Notes: generated by a model from the sequence alone, not told the origin. A DNA stretch of 64,000 bases from Capnocytophaga sp963523735 (GCA_963523735.1 CAUREJ010000002.1:5131-69130), one strand, 5' to 3'. Positions 33,114-41,462 are shown, counted from the first letter of the stretch. A program made the numbers and translations.

Positions 33114-33788
33114 TTATTGTTTGAGGGCGAGTTTGGCTTCGTTGAACTTATTCACTATTTTGTCCAAGAGGTTTTGCACTCGGTCTTTAAATATTTCTAC
33201 TTCTGTTTCCGATAGTATTTTATCGGTATTATATTGGTTTTCTACATATTTTTCCAAACTTATTTCAGTACTTGCCATCAGTAGGAGGTCGTTGGTTGAT
33301 AGTTTTTCCAAGTCCTTAAGCAGCGCAGCCTCGGCAGCATCGGCTTGGGCATACATATCGGTTACGATGTCTTTCATTATGTTGGATAGCAACTCATTAG
33401 GTTTTATATCTGATAAAAGGCTATCTATTTCTTTATCTACATTTTTAGTTGCCTTAGTAGGTTGAACTGCTTGTATGTGTTTAGGGGTTGAGGTAACTAC
33501 AATTGTTTTGTTCAGTTCCTTTTCTAACCCTTCATTGGGGACTTTTTTAGGTTCTGTTACTACTACGGTAGAGGTAGGGGAGGTTGTTTCTTCTTGTTTG
33601 AGCAGGTAGGTAGTGCCTAACAGTAACAATAGGGAGGCAGCGGCAGCGTAATACCACACGCGGCGTTTGCTTTTGCCAGCTTGGGTAGCTTCGTGGGCAG
33701 CTAATTGTTCGTCTAACTGAGCCCATACATTGGCTGAGGGGGTAATTCGCCTATACTTAAAGAGGCGTTGTAAGTTATCTTTCCACAT
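33114..33788 (-). CDS. Putative anti-sigma factor, single-pass
   Basis: 224 residues. A short cytoplasmic start (MWKDNLQRLFKYRRITPSAN) containing W-x-x-L resembles flavobacterial anti-sigma-like proteins. One helix follows at about 44-61 (WYYAAAASLLLLLGTTYLL), then a periplasmic domain rich in Thr/Ser/Lys and helical (VDKEIDSLLSDIKPNELLSN). The stop-start gap to the sigma gene is 2 nt. No RskA/FecR domain is certain, so the anti-sigma role rests on position and topology. Confidence 0.65.
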   Translation of the reverse strand: MWKDNLQRLFKYRRITPSANVWAQLDEQLAAHEATQAGKSKRRVWYYAAAASLLLLLGTTYLLKQEETTSPTSTVVVTEPKKVPNEGLEKELNKTIVVTSTPKHIQAVQPTKATKNVDKEIDSLLSDIKPNELLSNIMKDIVTDMYAQADAAEAALLKDLEKLSTNDLLLMASTEISLEKYVENQYNTDKILSETEVEIFKDRVQNLLDKIVNKFNEAKLALKQ

Positions 33789-33790
33789 TT

Positions 33791-34330
33791 CTAAGCTCTT
33801 TTTTTATAAGTTGTTATATAGTCTTTGAGTAGCTTTTTGGCGTAAGCTAACTGAGATTTAGAGGTGCCTTCACTGATACCTAACTGGCTGCTGATTTGCT
33901 TGTGTGAATAGTCGTCGAACACATAAAGGCTAAATACGGTACGGCAAGCAGTGGGTAGCTTATCAATAAAGGTTTGCATAGCCTGTTCATCAAAAGGCAG
34001 GGTATCGGGGTCGTTATCATCGATAGTGTCATAGGAGTCACTCCAATCGGCAAAAGAGGTCTTTTGGATTTTGCTTCGTAGGAAGTCGATACACTCATTT
34101 ACAGTGATGCGGCGCATCCAAGCGTAGAAGTGCTCTTGTTCTTCATATCTGTGAATATTGGTAAATATCTTGAAGAAGGCTTTTAGTAGCGCATCTTCGG
34201 CAAATTGCAAATCGGTGATATAGAGTCGGCACACCGAGAGCAGGGCAGGTGCATACTGGTCGTATAACTGCTTCTGTGCCAAGCGATCATTGCGCTTAGC
34301 TTTCTCGATAAGGTGTTGGTCTATTTGCAC
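33791..34330 (-). CDS. ECF-type RNA polymerase sigma-70 family factor
   Basis: 179 residues with a GTG start at 34330. Region 2 is visible (LYDQYAPALLSVCRLYITD, FAEDALLKAFFKIFTNI, WMRRITVNECIDFLRSK), then an acidic linker, then region 4 (LPTACRTVFSLYVFDDYSHK and ISSQLGISEGTSKSQLAYAKK). This fits ECF factors of Bacteroidota, which are released from a membrane anti-sigma factor on an envelope signal. Cotranscribed with the next two genes. No normal TAnnTTTG promoter was found upstream (34331-34405), in keeping with autoregulation by an alternative sigma. Confidence 0.92.
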   Translation of the reverse strand: MQIDQHLIEKAKRNDRLAQKQLYDQYAPALLSVCRLYITDLQFAEDALLKAFFKIFTNIHRYEEQEHFYAWMRRITVNECIDFLRSKIQKTSFADWSDSYDTIDDNDPDTLPFDEQAMQTFIDKLPTACRTVFSLYVFDDYSHKQISSQLGISEGTSKSQLAYAKKLLKDYITTYKKRA

Positions 34331-34405
34331 TTTTTTAATGATTAATAGTTTATCTCTTTTGCCCTTATAAACGAAGAAAGATTAAAAAGGTTGGAAAAAA
34401 AATAA

Positions 34406-35233
34406 TTAATTTTCTAATTTTATAATGTCATAGCCTTTTACAGTAAACGGAATGCCTAAGGCAGCATTAACTTTGCTGATGGTATTGTTGGGGAAACGTA
34501 TCCAGCAGGTATTGGTAGTAGCCTTAAAGGAAAGTGAGGCATCGTCTTTACCTCTCATCTCGACAAACTGAACGCCTACCCATAACTCGCCTTTAGGGGC
34601 TACTACTGATAGTTTGTGAGTGAAGACTTGTGGCTGATCGGTAGGGAATAAATCAATGTAAATAGGTTCTTTGATGAGGGGGGTGAAGGTTTTGTGTTCT
34701 TTGTCGGTTTGGTATACTACCACACGTAGCACTGCCATATAGAAAGAGCTTTTATGCACCTCTATACTAAACTCGGTGAGTTGGGTGTCATAGGGTAAGG
34801 TAATAAAGTCACCTAATTCGGAAAGGAGACCACCTTTTTGCTGGAAATAGTCTTTCATTTCACCACGAAGGGTGATGAAGGTACTTGCCCCAGGACTTTT
34901 TACATTACGTATTTTGGGTTTCTTTACCTTTAGCGTAGTAGTAGGCAGTTGTATGACAGACTCACTGAGCTGTACTTCTTTTTTTATATCGTGATAGGCT
35001 AACACTTTGTGCTGATAGCTGAGATGTGAAAAGTAAATACTATCGGTAGGTTTGGCTCCTAAACTCTCCAATGAAAAGTTTCCGTTCTCATCGCTGATAA
35101 GTCCTTTGTTAGTACCTACGATGCCTATATTCACATATTCAACCGGCTCGTGACGGCTGTTCACTATTCTGTTCTGAGCTAAGGAGGAAAGCGCAGTGAG
35201 CGGTAGTAATAAAAACAGGAAGATTTTTTTCAT
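34406..35233 (-). CDS. Carboxypeptidase-regulatory-like domain protein
   Basis: 275 residues with a signal peptide (MKKIFLFLLLPLTALSSLAQ). Residues about 21-95 are a carboxypeptidase-regulatory-like (transthyretin-fold) domain: IVNSRHEPVEYVNIGIVGTNKGLISDENGNFSLES, as found at the start of TonB-dependent receptors, but no barrel follows. The rest (about 100-275) is beta-rich and unrecognised (FSIEVHKSSFYMAVLRVVVY). Expected in the periplasm or outer membrane. It follows the barrel-protein gene by 6 nt and precedes the sigma gene by 75 nt. Function unknown; it may sense or assemble an envelope component. Confidence 0.78.
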   Translation of the reverse strand: MKKIFLFLLLPLTALSSLAQNRIVNSRHEPVEYVNIGIVGTNKGLISDENGNFSLESLGAKPTDSIYFSHLSYQHKVLAYHDIKKEVQLSESVIQLPTTTLKVKKPKIRNVKSPGASTFITLRGEMKDYFQQKGGLLSELGDFITLPYDTQLTEFSIEVHKSSFYMAVLRVVVYQTDKEHKTFTPLIKEPIYIDLFPTDQPQVFTHKLSVVAPKGELWVGVQFVEMRGKDDASLSFKATTNTCWIRFPNNTISKVNAALGIPFTVKGYDIIKLEN

Positions 35234-35239
35234 AGCTTG

Positions 35240-36232
35240 CTAAAATTTAATGCCTATTGAAAAAGGATGTACATTGGCAGGACTGTTTTGGAAGAGAGGA
35301 GAAAGGCTGTATTTGGCATATAGGCTAATGCTTCCGTAACCTATTTCGGCTGATAGCCCATAAGTAAGTTTATTTACATTAAGATTGTTGCGTACAAAAA
35401 GTTTGTAGTTATCATCAGCCTCAGTATATTTTAGTTTTTGGTTTACATCGATAAGAAGACCTACATAAGCACCTACTCCTATACGGAAGTTTGAATTGTA
35501 TCTTTTTTGTAGTTCGAGAGGCAATGTAAGGTAATTAACACGCAGTTTGGTACTTTTTAAGGGGAGGGTATATGGTGTTAGTTTTACGTCCTTTCCTTCG
35601 GGCACAAGATAATTATTGTTTTTTAGGCTGAATGTATTGTTTTGCCATACTAAGCCATACACAAAGAATAAGCGTTTTTCTGGGTTCAGGCGTGAAGATA
35701 ATGTAATACCCAACTCACTTTCTACACCTGTTTTAAAATAACTGTTGGCATTGGTAGCTTGTTGGATACCTAAAGCAACGCGCAAGTTTATTCTTAAAAG
35801 GTCATCTTTTTTTATGTGTGCCTTCTGTAGGGTATCGGTAGCTTTTAGTTTTTGGCCATAGGTTTCTTTCAGTTGGCTTGCTGCCATAAGGCTATCAAGA
35901 GAGGTAGCAGGTAGGGTATCTATCTGTATTCCGGTAGCTTTTTGCTTGATAAGTTTAGCCAAGCGGAGCCCTTCCTTATAACTGTGCAGTTGGGAGTTGT
36001 GTTTCCACGCCGCTTTTATTTCTTTGAGCATCAGCTTGCTCTGTTCTTCTGTAATTTTCTTTTCTTCTAATAGTGCCTTTACGGCTTTTTCTTTTTTGTA
36101 CATCAGCATACGTTCGGACGCTACCAGAGAATCAATAGTGTATTTGGTGCGTAGAATTTCTTTTTCAAAAGGGTTTTGCCCCCAAAGGTTGGCGGTTAGC
36201 AATAGTGCCATTACAGATAAAAGGTGTTTCAT
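35240..36232 (-). CDS. Coiled-coil plus outer-membrane beta-barrel protein, ECF locus (paralogue 2)
   Basis: 330 residues with a signal peptide (MKHLLSVMALLLTANLWGQ). It has the same build as the 31974-33098 product: a Lys/Glu-rich coiled coil (LVASERMLMYKKEKAVKALLEEKK and so on), then a barrel-like part from about residue 145 (INLRVALGIQQATNANSYFK, FFVYGLVWQNNTFSLKNNNY, FRIGVGAYVGLLIDVNQKLK) ending in a terminal Phe (PFSIGIKF), a usual barrel end. The two paralogues flank the sigma and anti-sigma genes. A terminator at 36272-36324 separates it from the sulfatase gene. Confidence 0.75.
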   Translation of the reverse strand: MKHLLSVMALLLTANLWGQNPFEKEILRTKYTIDSLVASERMLMYKKEKAVKALLEEKKITEEQSKLMLKEIKAAWKHNSQLHSYKEGLRLAKLIKQKATGIQIDTLPATSLDSLMAASQLKETYGQKLKATDTLQKAHIKKDDLLRINLRVALGIQQATNANSYFKTGVESELGITLSSRLNPEKRLFFVYGLVWQNNTFSLKNNNYLVPEGKDVKLTPYTLPLKSTKLRVNYLTLPLELQKRYNSNFRIGVGAYVGLLIDVNQKLKYTEADDNYKLFVRNNLNVNKLTYGLSAEIGYGSISLYAKYSLSPLFQNSPANVHPFSIGIKF

Positions 36233-36261
36233 ATTTTTGTTATTTTTTTACTTTATTCTGT

Positions 36262-36319
36262 TAAACAAAAACTTTGCCAAAGCTGTTTGTTGCGGAGGCA
36301 ATTAACATCTTTGGCAAAG
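36262..36319 (-). terminator. Terminator after the first sulfatase gene
   Basis: 11-bp perfect inverted repeat (CTTTGCCAAAG at 36272-36282, complement at 36309-36319) with a 26-nt loop; on the minus strand it is followed by TTTTTGTTT. Confidence 0.75.
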
Positions 36320-36342
36320 GATTAAATTACATTATTAGGAGG

Positions 36343-37785
36343 TTATTCTTTTTCCCAAGAGAAAGGGAAACGCTCAGAACGGGAGTGGCTTTCCTCCATA
36401 ATTTTCTTTATTTTTTTTACTATTTTAGGATACTGCTCGGCAAGGTTGTGCTGCTCGGCAGGGTCGGTAGTGAGGTTATAAAGCTCGATAGGGGCATTTT
36501 TGTCTTTATTCATATTTAGGCGTACCCCTTTCCAGTTTTTATAGCGCACGGCTTGTCTGCCCCCCATTTCGTGGAACTCCCAATACAGGTGTTTGTGTTC
36601 TTTTTGTTTTTTCTTTCCTAAAAGAGTAGGCAAAAAGGATACCTGATGCTTGTTAGGAGCGTATTTTTGATTCGTAATTTCGGCAAAAGTAGGCATCATA
36701 TCCCAAAAAGCTCCGACGTGGTTGCTTACACTGCCAGCAGCTACTTTGCCTTTCCAATAGACTATGTAGGGGGTGCGAATACCACCTTCATACAAATCAC
36801 GTTTGATACCGCGCAAACCTCCTGAAGAGTTAAAGAAAGCAGGGTCGGCACCACCTTCACGGTGCGCTCCGTTATCACTGGCAAAGATAATGATAGTGTT
36901 ATCATCAAGTCCTTTTGCTTTTAGCTGTTTGCGTATATCGCCCAAATACTTATCGAGGCGACTAACCATAGCGGCATAAGTGCCATAAGTATCGGGTTGT
37001 GACATATAGCCCGCCCATCCGAAAGGTTTGGAGAGGTCTATTTTATCGTAATCAACTCCTTTAAAAGGTTTTTTAGGCAGGTGTTGGTATTGCTGATAAA
37101 TACTGTCATTAGGTACTACTAATTCGGCGTGGGGTAGGGTATAGGTAAGCCACATAAAGAACGGTTTTTGGGCGTTTTGTTTACCTATATAATCCAATAT
37201 TTTTTCTTGGATGAGGTCTTCACCATACACTACTTGATGTTCATAATTACCATTCTCGGGAATAGGCACCTTTTGGTTATCTTGCCATAAAAAGGCAGGG
37301 TAACGGCGGTGAGCGCGGAACTGAGAATTATAGCCAAAGAAGGTATCAAATCCTTGTTTAAGAGGGTTCCCCTCGGAGGGTACTATTCCTAAGCCCCATT
37401 TGCCAAAGCAGCCTGTGTTATAGCCAGCGTTTTTGAAGAGTTGGGCTACGGAAGGGTCGTTGGAGCGCAAAGGAGCTTGCCCATCCACCGGTTCACGGAC
37501 TTCTTCATTGCCACGAATGTGGGTTTGCCCCGTAGTTTGACCTGTAATGAATGATGCTCGTGAGGGAGCGCATACTGAAGTACCCGTGTAAAACTGGGTA
37601 AATTTCATTCCTTCATTGGCGAGCTTGTTCAGGTTAGGGGTTTTGATGATTTGTTGCCCATAAGGCTCAATATCGGCATATCCTAAATCGTCGGCTAAGA
37701 TAAAGATGACATTGGGCAGTTTTTGTTGTGCATCAAGCCTTATAGTAGCTATAAGGGTTAAGACACTCAATAGTAAATATTTCAT
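36343..37785 (-). CDS. Sulfatase (arylsulfatase family, exported)
   Basis: 480 residues. Signal peptide (MKYLLLSVLTLIATIRLDAQ). The sulfatase signature GTSVCAPSRASFITG contains C-x-P-S-R; this Cys is converted to formylglycine, the catalytic aldehyde. Metal-binding residues appear in FILADDLGYADIEPYG and IIIFASDNGAHREG, and the sulfate-site Lys/His in HIRGNEEV and YTLPHAELVV. Such enzymes remove sulfate esters from host or algal glycans in the periplasm. No anaerobic maturase (anSME) gene is in the window. The substrate cannot be told. Confidence 0.93.
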   Translation of the reverse strand: MKYLLLSVLTLIATIRLDAQQKLPNVIFILADDLGYADIEPYGQQIIKTPNLNKLANEGMKFTQFYTGTSVCAPSRASFITGQTTGQTHIRGNEEVREPVDGQAPLRSNDPSVAQLFKNAGYNTGCFGKWGLGIVPSEGNPLKQGFDTFFGYNSQFRAHRRYPAFLWQDNQKVPIPENGNYEHQVVYGEDLIQEKILDYIGKQNAQKPFFMWLTYTLPHAELVVPNDSIYQQYQHLPKKPFKGVDYDKIDLSKPFGWAGYMSQPDTYGTYAAMVSRLDKYLGDIRKQLKAKGLDDNTIIIFASDNGAHREGGADPAFFNSSGGLRGIKRDLYEGGIRTPYIVYWKGKVAAGSVSNHVGAFWDMMPTFAEITNQKYAPNKHQVSFLPTLLGKKKQKEHKHLYWEFHEMGGRQAVRYKNWKGVRLNMNKDKNAPIELYNLTTDPAEQHNLAEQYPKIVKKIKKIMEESHSRSERFPFSWEKE

Positions 37786-37818
37786 AATGGTAAAAATAAT
37801 TAATAATTAACAATAAAA

Positions 37819-37850
37819 AAGACTTAATACAGTGAGATTAAGTCTTCTTT
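37819..37850 (-). terminator. Terminator after the small lipoprotein gene
   Basis: 10-bp arms (AAGACTTAAT and its complement), 8-nt loop; on the minus strand it is followed by TTTTTTATTG. Confidence 0.8.
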
Positions 37851-37859
37851 TGGTATAAT

Positions 37860-38237
37860 TTATTTTTTAGTAAATTTTGTATCAGGTGATTGAGAGCTTG
37901 TTATTTGATTACTTGATATTTTAGTAAACACAAAGGAATATTTAGTAGCGTTACTCACTACAAAACTAACACTATAAGTTTTTTCAGATACATGTTCTTT
38001 AACATCGGATACTTGATCTACATACATACCTTGATTAAAACAAAGTTCTTGAGCTGGCAATAGCCAACAGAAGTTATCGGCTTCAAACTTGTATCCTACA
38101 TTAGCTGCATCAAGCCAAGAGCCTTGAATCCAAGCTGGAGGATTAAACTTTTTTGAGCTATTTGAGCTATTATCATCACCTTTGCCACAAGCTACCATTG
38201 CTATGGTAGCAACTAATAAAAGAATTGTTTTTTTCAT
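37860..38237 (-). CDS. Small hypothetical lipoprotein
   Basis: 125 residues. MKKTILLLVATIAMVACGKG has a lipobox (MVAC), with Cys17 followed by a Ser/Asn/Asp-rich linker. The remainder, beginning PPAWIQGSWLDAANVGYKFEADNF, resembles short lipocalin-like domains in which a GSW or GTW motif opens the barrel. It contains two further Cys (FCWLL and LCFN) that could form a disulphide. It stands between two sulfatase genes, with its own promoter (38270-38299) and terminator. Function unknown. Confidence 0.75.
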   Translation of the reverse strand: MKKTILLLVATIAMVACGKGDDNSSNSSKKFNPPAWIQGSWLDAANVGYKFEADNFCWLLPAQELCFNQGMYVDQVSDVKEHVSEKTYSVSFVVSNATKYSFVFTKISSNQITSSQSPDTKFTKK

Positions 38238-38269
38238 TGTTCTGTTTGTCTTTTTAAAATTAACAGTTG

Positions 38270-38299
38270 CAAAAGTAGTAAAAATAACAATACCTGCAA
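38270..38299 (-). promoter_or_regulatory. Promoter of the small lipoprotein gene
   Basis: On the minus strand, TTG (38297-38299), 19 nt, TACTTTTG (38270-38277), 32 nt before the ATG. Confidence 0.8.
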
Positions 38300-38330
38300 A
38301 TTAAAAACTAATTTTCTGTTATAATGAGCT

Positions 38331-39872
38331 CTATTGCTTCTTTTTTTCTATTTCGCGCTGAAGGGCAGCTTTAAGGCGAGCGAGCTCCTCGGGGTGGTCT
38401 TTAGCTATATTTGCCAATTCCATAGGGTCTTCTTGCAAATCATAAAGCTGTTCTTCGGGGAAGTTAGCCAAGTGAGTGCGGGTAAGGGGTTGGTATGAGT
38501 GGTAATTGGGAGGGGTAGGCTGTATGTACTTCCAACGCCCATCGGTAATGGTAAGTGCTCCTGCAGAGCCTACCACGTATTGCCTACCTTTTTTATCGGT
38601 TCCTAACAAGGCTTTTAGTTGGTTTTGGCTGTCGGTAGCTGCTTTTTCGGGGACATCTTTGCCTATAAAATTAGCTAAAGAAGCGAATAAGTCGATATGA
38701 GAGAAGAGGGCATCGGTAGTGCCTTTTTTTACTTTTTTGGGGTAATGAACTATGAAAGGCACGCGGGTACCAGCTTCGTAATTACTGTATTTACCGCCGT
38801 GGTTATGAAATTTGCCCCAAGGGCGGTGTTTGCCAAGTAAGGCTTCGGCTTGGTCGTCATAACCATCGTCGATAACCGGGCCGTTATCACTTGTGATGAT
38901 GATAAGCGTATTGTCAAACAAATTATTGGCTTTGAGTGTTTTAACAATCTGGGCTACTGTCCAGTCGAATTGTAGAATTACATCGCCACGGAAGCCCATA
39001 CCGCTTTTGCCAGCAAAGCGTTTGTTAGGGTAGCGCGGTACGTGTATGTCGTTAGTTCCTACGTAAAGGAAGAAAGGTTCGGTTTTGTGATTTTCAATGT
39101 ATTTTACTGTTTTAGCGACGATGGTATCGGCTAAAAACTCATCTTGCCAAAGGGCTTTTCCGCCTCCTTTCATATAGCCTATGCGGGAGATACCATTTAC
39201 GATGGCTTGGTCGTGCCCGTGATTGAGAGCAGGTTTGAGTTTGGTAAGCAGTTCGGGGTTGTTTTTGCCGGTAGGTTCGCCCTCAAAGGGTTTCCCGTAG
39301 CTAACCTCGATAGGAGCTGAAGGGTCGTAATTTGCGACGCGTTGGTTTTCAATCCACACACAAGGCACACGGTCGGCAGTAGCAGCCATTAGGCAAGAGT
39401 AATCAAAACCTATATCGGAAGGGCCTGGAGAGATAAAGCCATTCCAATCTTGCTTACCGCGTTCGCCCCCCATACCTAAGTGCCATTTTCCGATAGCTCC
39501 TGTGGTATAACCTGCTGATTTAAAGACATCGGCAATGGTAGTTTGTTCGGGGAGTATTACCATAGCGGCATCACCAGGGGCAATGCCTGTATCGGGGCGT
39601 CGCCAGTTGTAAAGTCCTGTAAAAAGAGAATAACGAGAGGGGGTGCAGGTGGCTGCTGTGGCGTGGGCGTTGGTAAAGCGCAAGCCTTGCTTGGCTAAGG
39701 CATCGACAGCAGGGGTATTGATGGTTTTTTCACCATAACAACTAAGATCACCATACCCTAAATCGTCGGCAACGATGAGGATAACATTGGACTGAGTAGC
39801 TTTGTTTTTAGGCGTTTGTGCTTGTGCTGAGAAACACAAAAAGCACATAAGCCAGAGGAGATGTTTGTTCAT
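38331..39872 (-). CDS. Sulfatase (arylsulfatase A-like, exported)
   Basis: 513 residues. Signal peptide (MNKHLLWLMCFLCFSAQA). The formylglycine motif is AATCTPSRYSLFTG (C-x-P-S-R). Metal-site elements are LIVADDLGYGDLSCYG and LIIITSDNGPVIDDG, with AIGKWHLGMGG and GTNDIHVPRYP as further active-site blocks. It is only distantly like the 36343-37785 enzyme, so the two probably act on different sulfated sugars. It has a good promoter at 39918-39948. Periplasmic; substrate unknown. Confidence 0.93.
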   Translation of the reverse strand: MNKHLLWLMCFLCFSAQAQTPKNKATQSNVILIVADDLGYGDLSCYGEKTINTPAVDALAKQGLRFTNAHATAATCTPSRYSLFTGLYNWRRPDTGIAPGDAAMVILPEQTTIADVFKSAGYTTGAIGKWHLGMGGERGKQDWNGFISPGPSDIGFDYSCLMAATADRVPCVWIENQRVANYDPSAPIEVSYGKPFEGEPTGKNNPELLTKLKPALNHGHDQAIVNGISRIGYMKGGGKALWQDEFLADTIVAKTVKYIENHKTEPFFLYVGTNDIHVPRYPNKRFAGKSGMGFRGDVILQFDWTVAQIVKTLKANNLFDNTLIIITSDNGPVIDDGYDDQAEALLGKHRPWGKFHNHGGKYSNYEAGTRVPFIVHYPKKVKKGTTDALFSHIDLFASLANFIGKDVPEKAATDSQNQLKALLGTDKKGRQYVVGSAGALTITDGRWKYIQPTPPNYHSYQPLTRTHLANFPEEQLYDLQEDPMELANIAKDHPEELARLKAALQREIEKKKQ

Positions 39873-39917
39873 AATAGGTTTTTAGGTAAGTTTGTTATTA
39901 AGTTAAGTTTTCGGAGG

Positions 39918-39948
39918 CAAAGGTATAACATTTGTTTTGAACTACCAA
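39918..39948 (-). promoter_or_regulatory. Promoter of the second sulfatase gene
   Basis: On the minus strand, TTG (39946-39948), 20 nt, TACCTTTG (39918-39925), 45 nt before the ATG. Confidence 0.8.
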
Positions 39949-40026
39949 AAAAAATGGGAGGTTTTAGAGGTCAAACGCATAAAATTACAATGGTACATTG
40001 AAGTAACCTCAAAAATAACAAAAAAT

Positions 40027-40295
40027 CATCTTTTTCCTATTTTCATTGCGAATAATGCAAAGAGAGGGGTTAGGATTGAAATGCTTGATATTCAGTGAAG
40101 TAACGCTTATTGTTCGCTCACCCTTCGCTCTGCCTTCGGTATGCCTTCGCTCGGGCTTCGAGATGGCTCCAAGCTGTTTTTGATAAGGTTTTTATTGTAA
40201 TGAGTTCATTGTTAAGGAGTTGTGTTTCTGTGCAAAAAAGGGAGTTGGGGTTGGTAATTTTTGAATTATTCGCAACAAAAACGAGAAAAAGATGC
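40027..40295 (+). repeat. Dispersed MITE-like element, family 2, copy C, with terminal inverted repeats and 11-bp iterons
   Basis: Within the 580-nt gap between the second sulfatase gene and the KID-repeat gene. The outer 30 bp at each end (from 40027 and to 40295) are inverted repeats matching at 25 of 30 positions: both begin CATCTTTTTC and end TTGCGAATAAT. The centre has about five 11-bp units (CGCTCACCCTT, CGCTCTGCCTT, CGGTATGCCTT, CGCTCGGGCTT), then CTTCGAGATGGCTCCAAGCT. It is related over its length to 16325-16621. No transposase or convincing ORF inside. Confidence 0.82.
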
Positions 40296-40368
40296 CTTTT
40301 AGGCATTGAGTTTTGGAGAGGAGTAAAACAGTTTTCGTACGTTTGACCTAGGACTAAAATTTACTACT

Positions 40369-40398
40369 TTGCTAATTCAAAAAAGTTTTGTACTTTTG
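40369..40398 (+). promoter_or_regulatory. Promoter of the KID-repeat gene
   Basis: TTG (40369-40371), 19 nt, TACTTTTG (40391-40398), 56 nt before the ATG at 40455. Confidence 0.8.
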
Positions 40399-40454
40399 CC
40401 GCAATAATGTTATACTATACGCCTACTATCTGAACCTTAAAGACCTAACAAATT

Positions 40455-41462
40455 ATGACAGAGACCGTTACCGACACCATTGTAGCACCTGAAATTTCTA
40501 CCTTAGAGGAGATTTCGGTAGCCGAAGAAACAAATGCAGCTATAAGAGCGTACGAGACTATTAAACGATCATTAGGCGATGAGGTAGCGAAGGCTATCGT
40601 TGCCTATATGAGTTCGTTTGCTGCTGTGCGAATAGAGTTGATTGATTTTAGAAAGTATTTCTACGCTGAAATGAATGCTGTGAACGCTAAAATCAGTAAC
40701 TTAGATGCTAAGCTTGGCTTAGTGGATTCTAATCTGAATACTAAGATTGACGCTGTAAATACCAAACTCAATAGTAAGATTGACGCTGTAAACGCAGAGC
40801 TTAATACTAAGATTGATGCCGTAAGAACTGAACTCACAGCTAAGATTGACGCAGTAAGAACTGAACTCACGGCTAAGATTGACGCAGTAAGAACTGAACT
40901 CACGGCTAAGATTGACACTGTAAATGCCGAGCTTAACGCTAAGATTGACACCGTAAGTGCTGAACTCAATGCTAAGATTGACACTGTAAGTGCTGAACTT
41001 AATGCTAAAATCGATAAGTTAGATAACAAAATCGATAGGATTAATACTGATTTGAACGCTAAGATTGATAGGATTAATACTGATCTGAACGCTAAGATTG
41101 ATACCGTAAATGCTGAGTTAAGTACTAAAATTGATAAGTTAGATAACAAAATTGATAGGATTAATACTGATCTGAACGCTAAGATTGATACCGTAAATGC
41201 TGAACTTAACGCTAAGATTGATAGATTAGATAGCAAAATTGATAGGATTAATACCGAGCTTAATGCTAAGATTGATAAGTTAGATAGCAAAATAGATGCA
41301 GTAAATGCTAATTTGAGCGCTAAGATAGATTTGAGAATAAACCAATTAGAGGTAAGAATAGAAGAAAAGATAGATAAGAAGTTCAATACTTTTTTGTATA
41401 CCCTTATTGGTGGCATCTTACTGTTTATTATCACTACTATTGTTTCAAAATGGTTAGGATAG
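40455..41462 (+). CDS. KID-repeat coiled-coil protein with C-terminal membrane anchor
   Basis: 335 residues. Residues 1-90 are an acidic then helical head (AAIRAYETIKRSLGDEVAKA). From about 95 to 300 the protein is built of 11-residue units such as AKIDAVRTELT and AKIDTVNAELN, with interspersed 7-residue units (AKIDKLD), a hendecad/heptad mix that predicts a long coiled coil. The tail (about 310-333, NTFLYTLIGGILLFIITTIV) is one membrane helix. KID repeats plus a terminal anchor recall Borrelia Bdr proteins and DUF1640-type proteins; homology is not shown. The repeats are near-identical in DNA (33-bp units), so copy number could vary. Function unknown. Confidence 0.8.
   Translation: MTETVTDTIVAPEISTLEEISVAEETNAAIRAYETIKRSLGDEVAKAIVAYMSSFAAVRIELIDFRKYFYAEMNAVNAKISNLDAKLGLVDSNLNTKIDAVNTKLNSKIDAVNAELNTKIDAVRTELTAKIDAVRTELTAKIDAVRTELTAKIDTVNAELNAKIDTVSAELNAKIDTVSAELNAKIDKLDNKIDRINTDLNAKIDRINTDLNAKIDTVNAELSTKIDKLDNKIDRINTDLNAKIDTVNAELNAKIDRLDSKIDRINTELNAKIDKLDSKIDAVNANLSAKIDLRINQLEVRIEEKIDKKFNTFLYTLIGGILLFIITTIVSKWLG
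40737..41335 (+). repeat. 33-bp (and 21-bp) in-frame tandem repeats of the KID gene
   Basis: About 18-20 direct repeats built on GCTAAGATTGAC followed by GTAA-type and GAACT-type blocks. Three neighbouring units near 40817-40915 are almost identical over 33 bp, which suggests recent amplification or homogenisation. Confidence 0.85.

Noticed and set aside
40110..40346. 78-residue frame within the second element copy
   Set aside because: Same reason: frame not shared with the other copy, and no promoter or start context.
40737..41335. CRISPR-like appearance of regular direct repeats
   Set aside because: The units are contiguous and in frame without unique spacers, and there are no cas genes.
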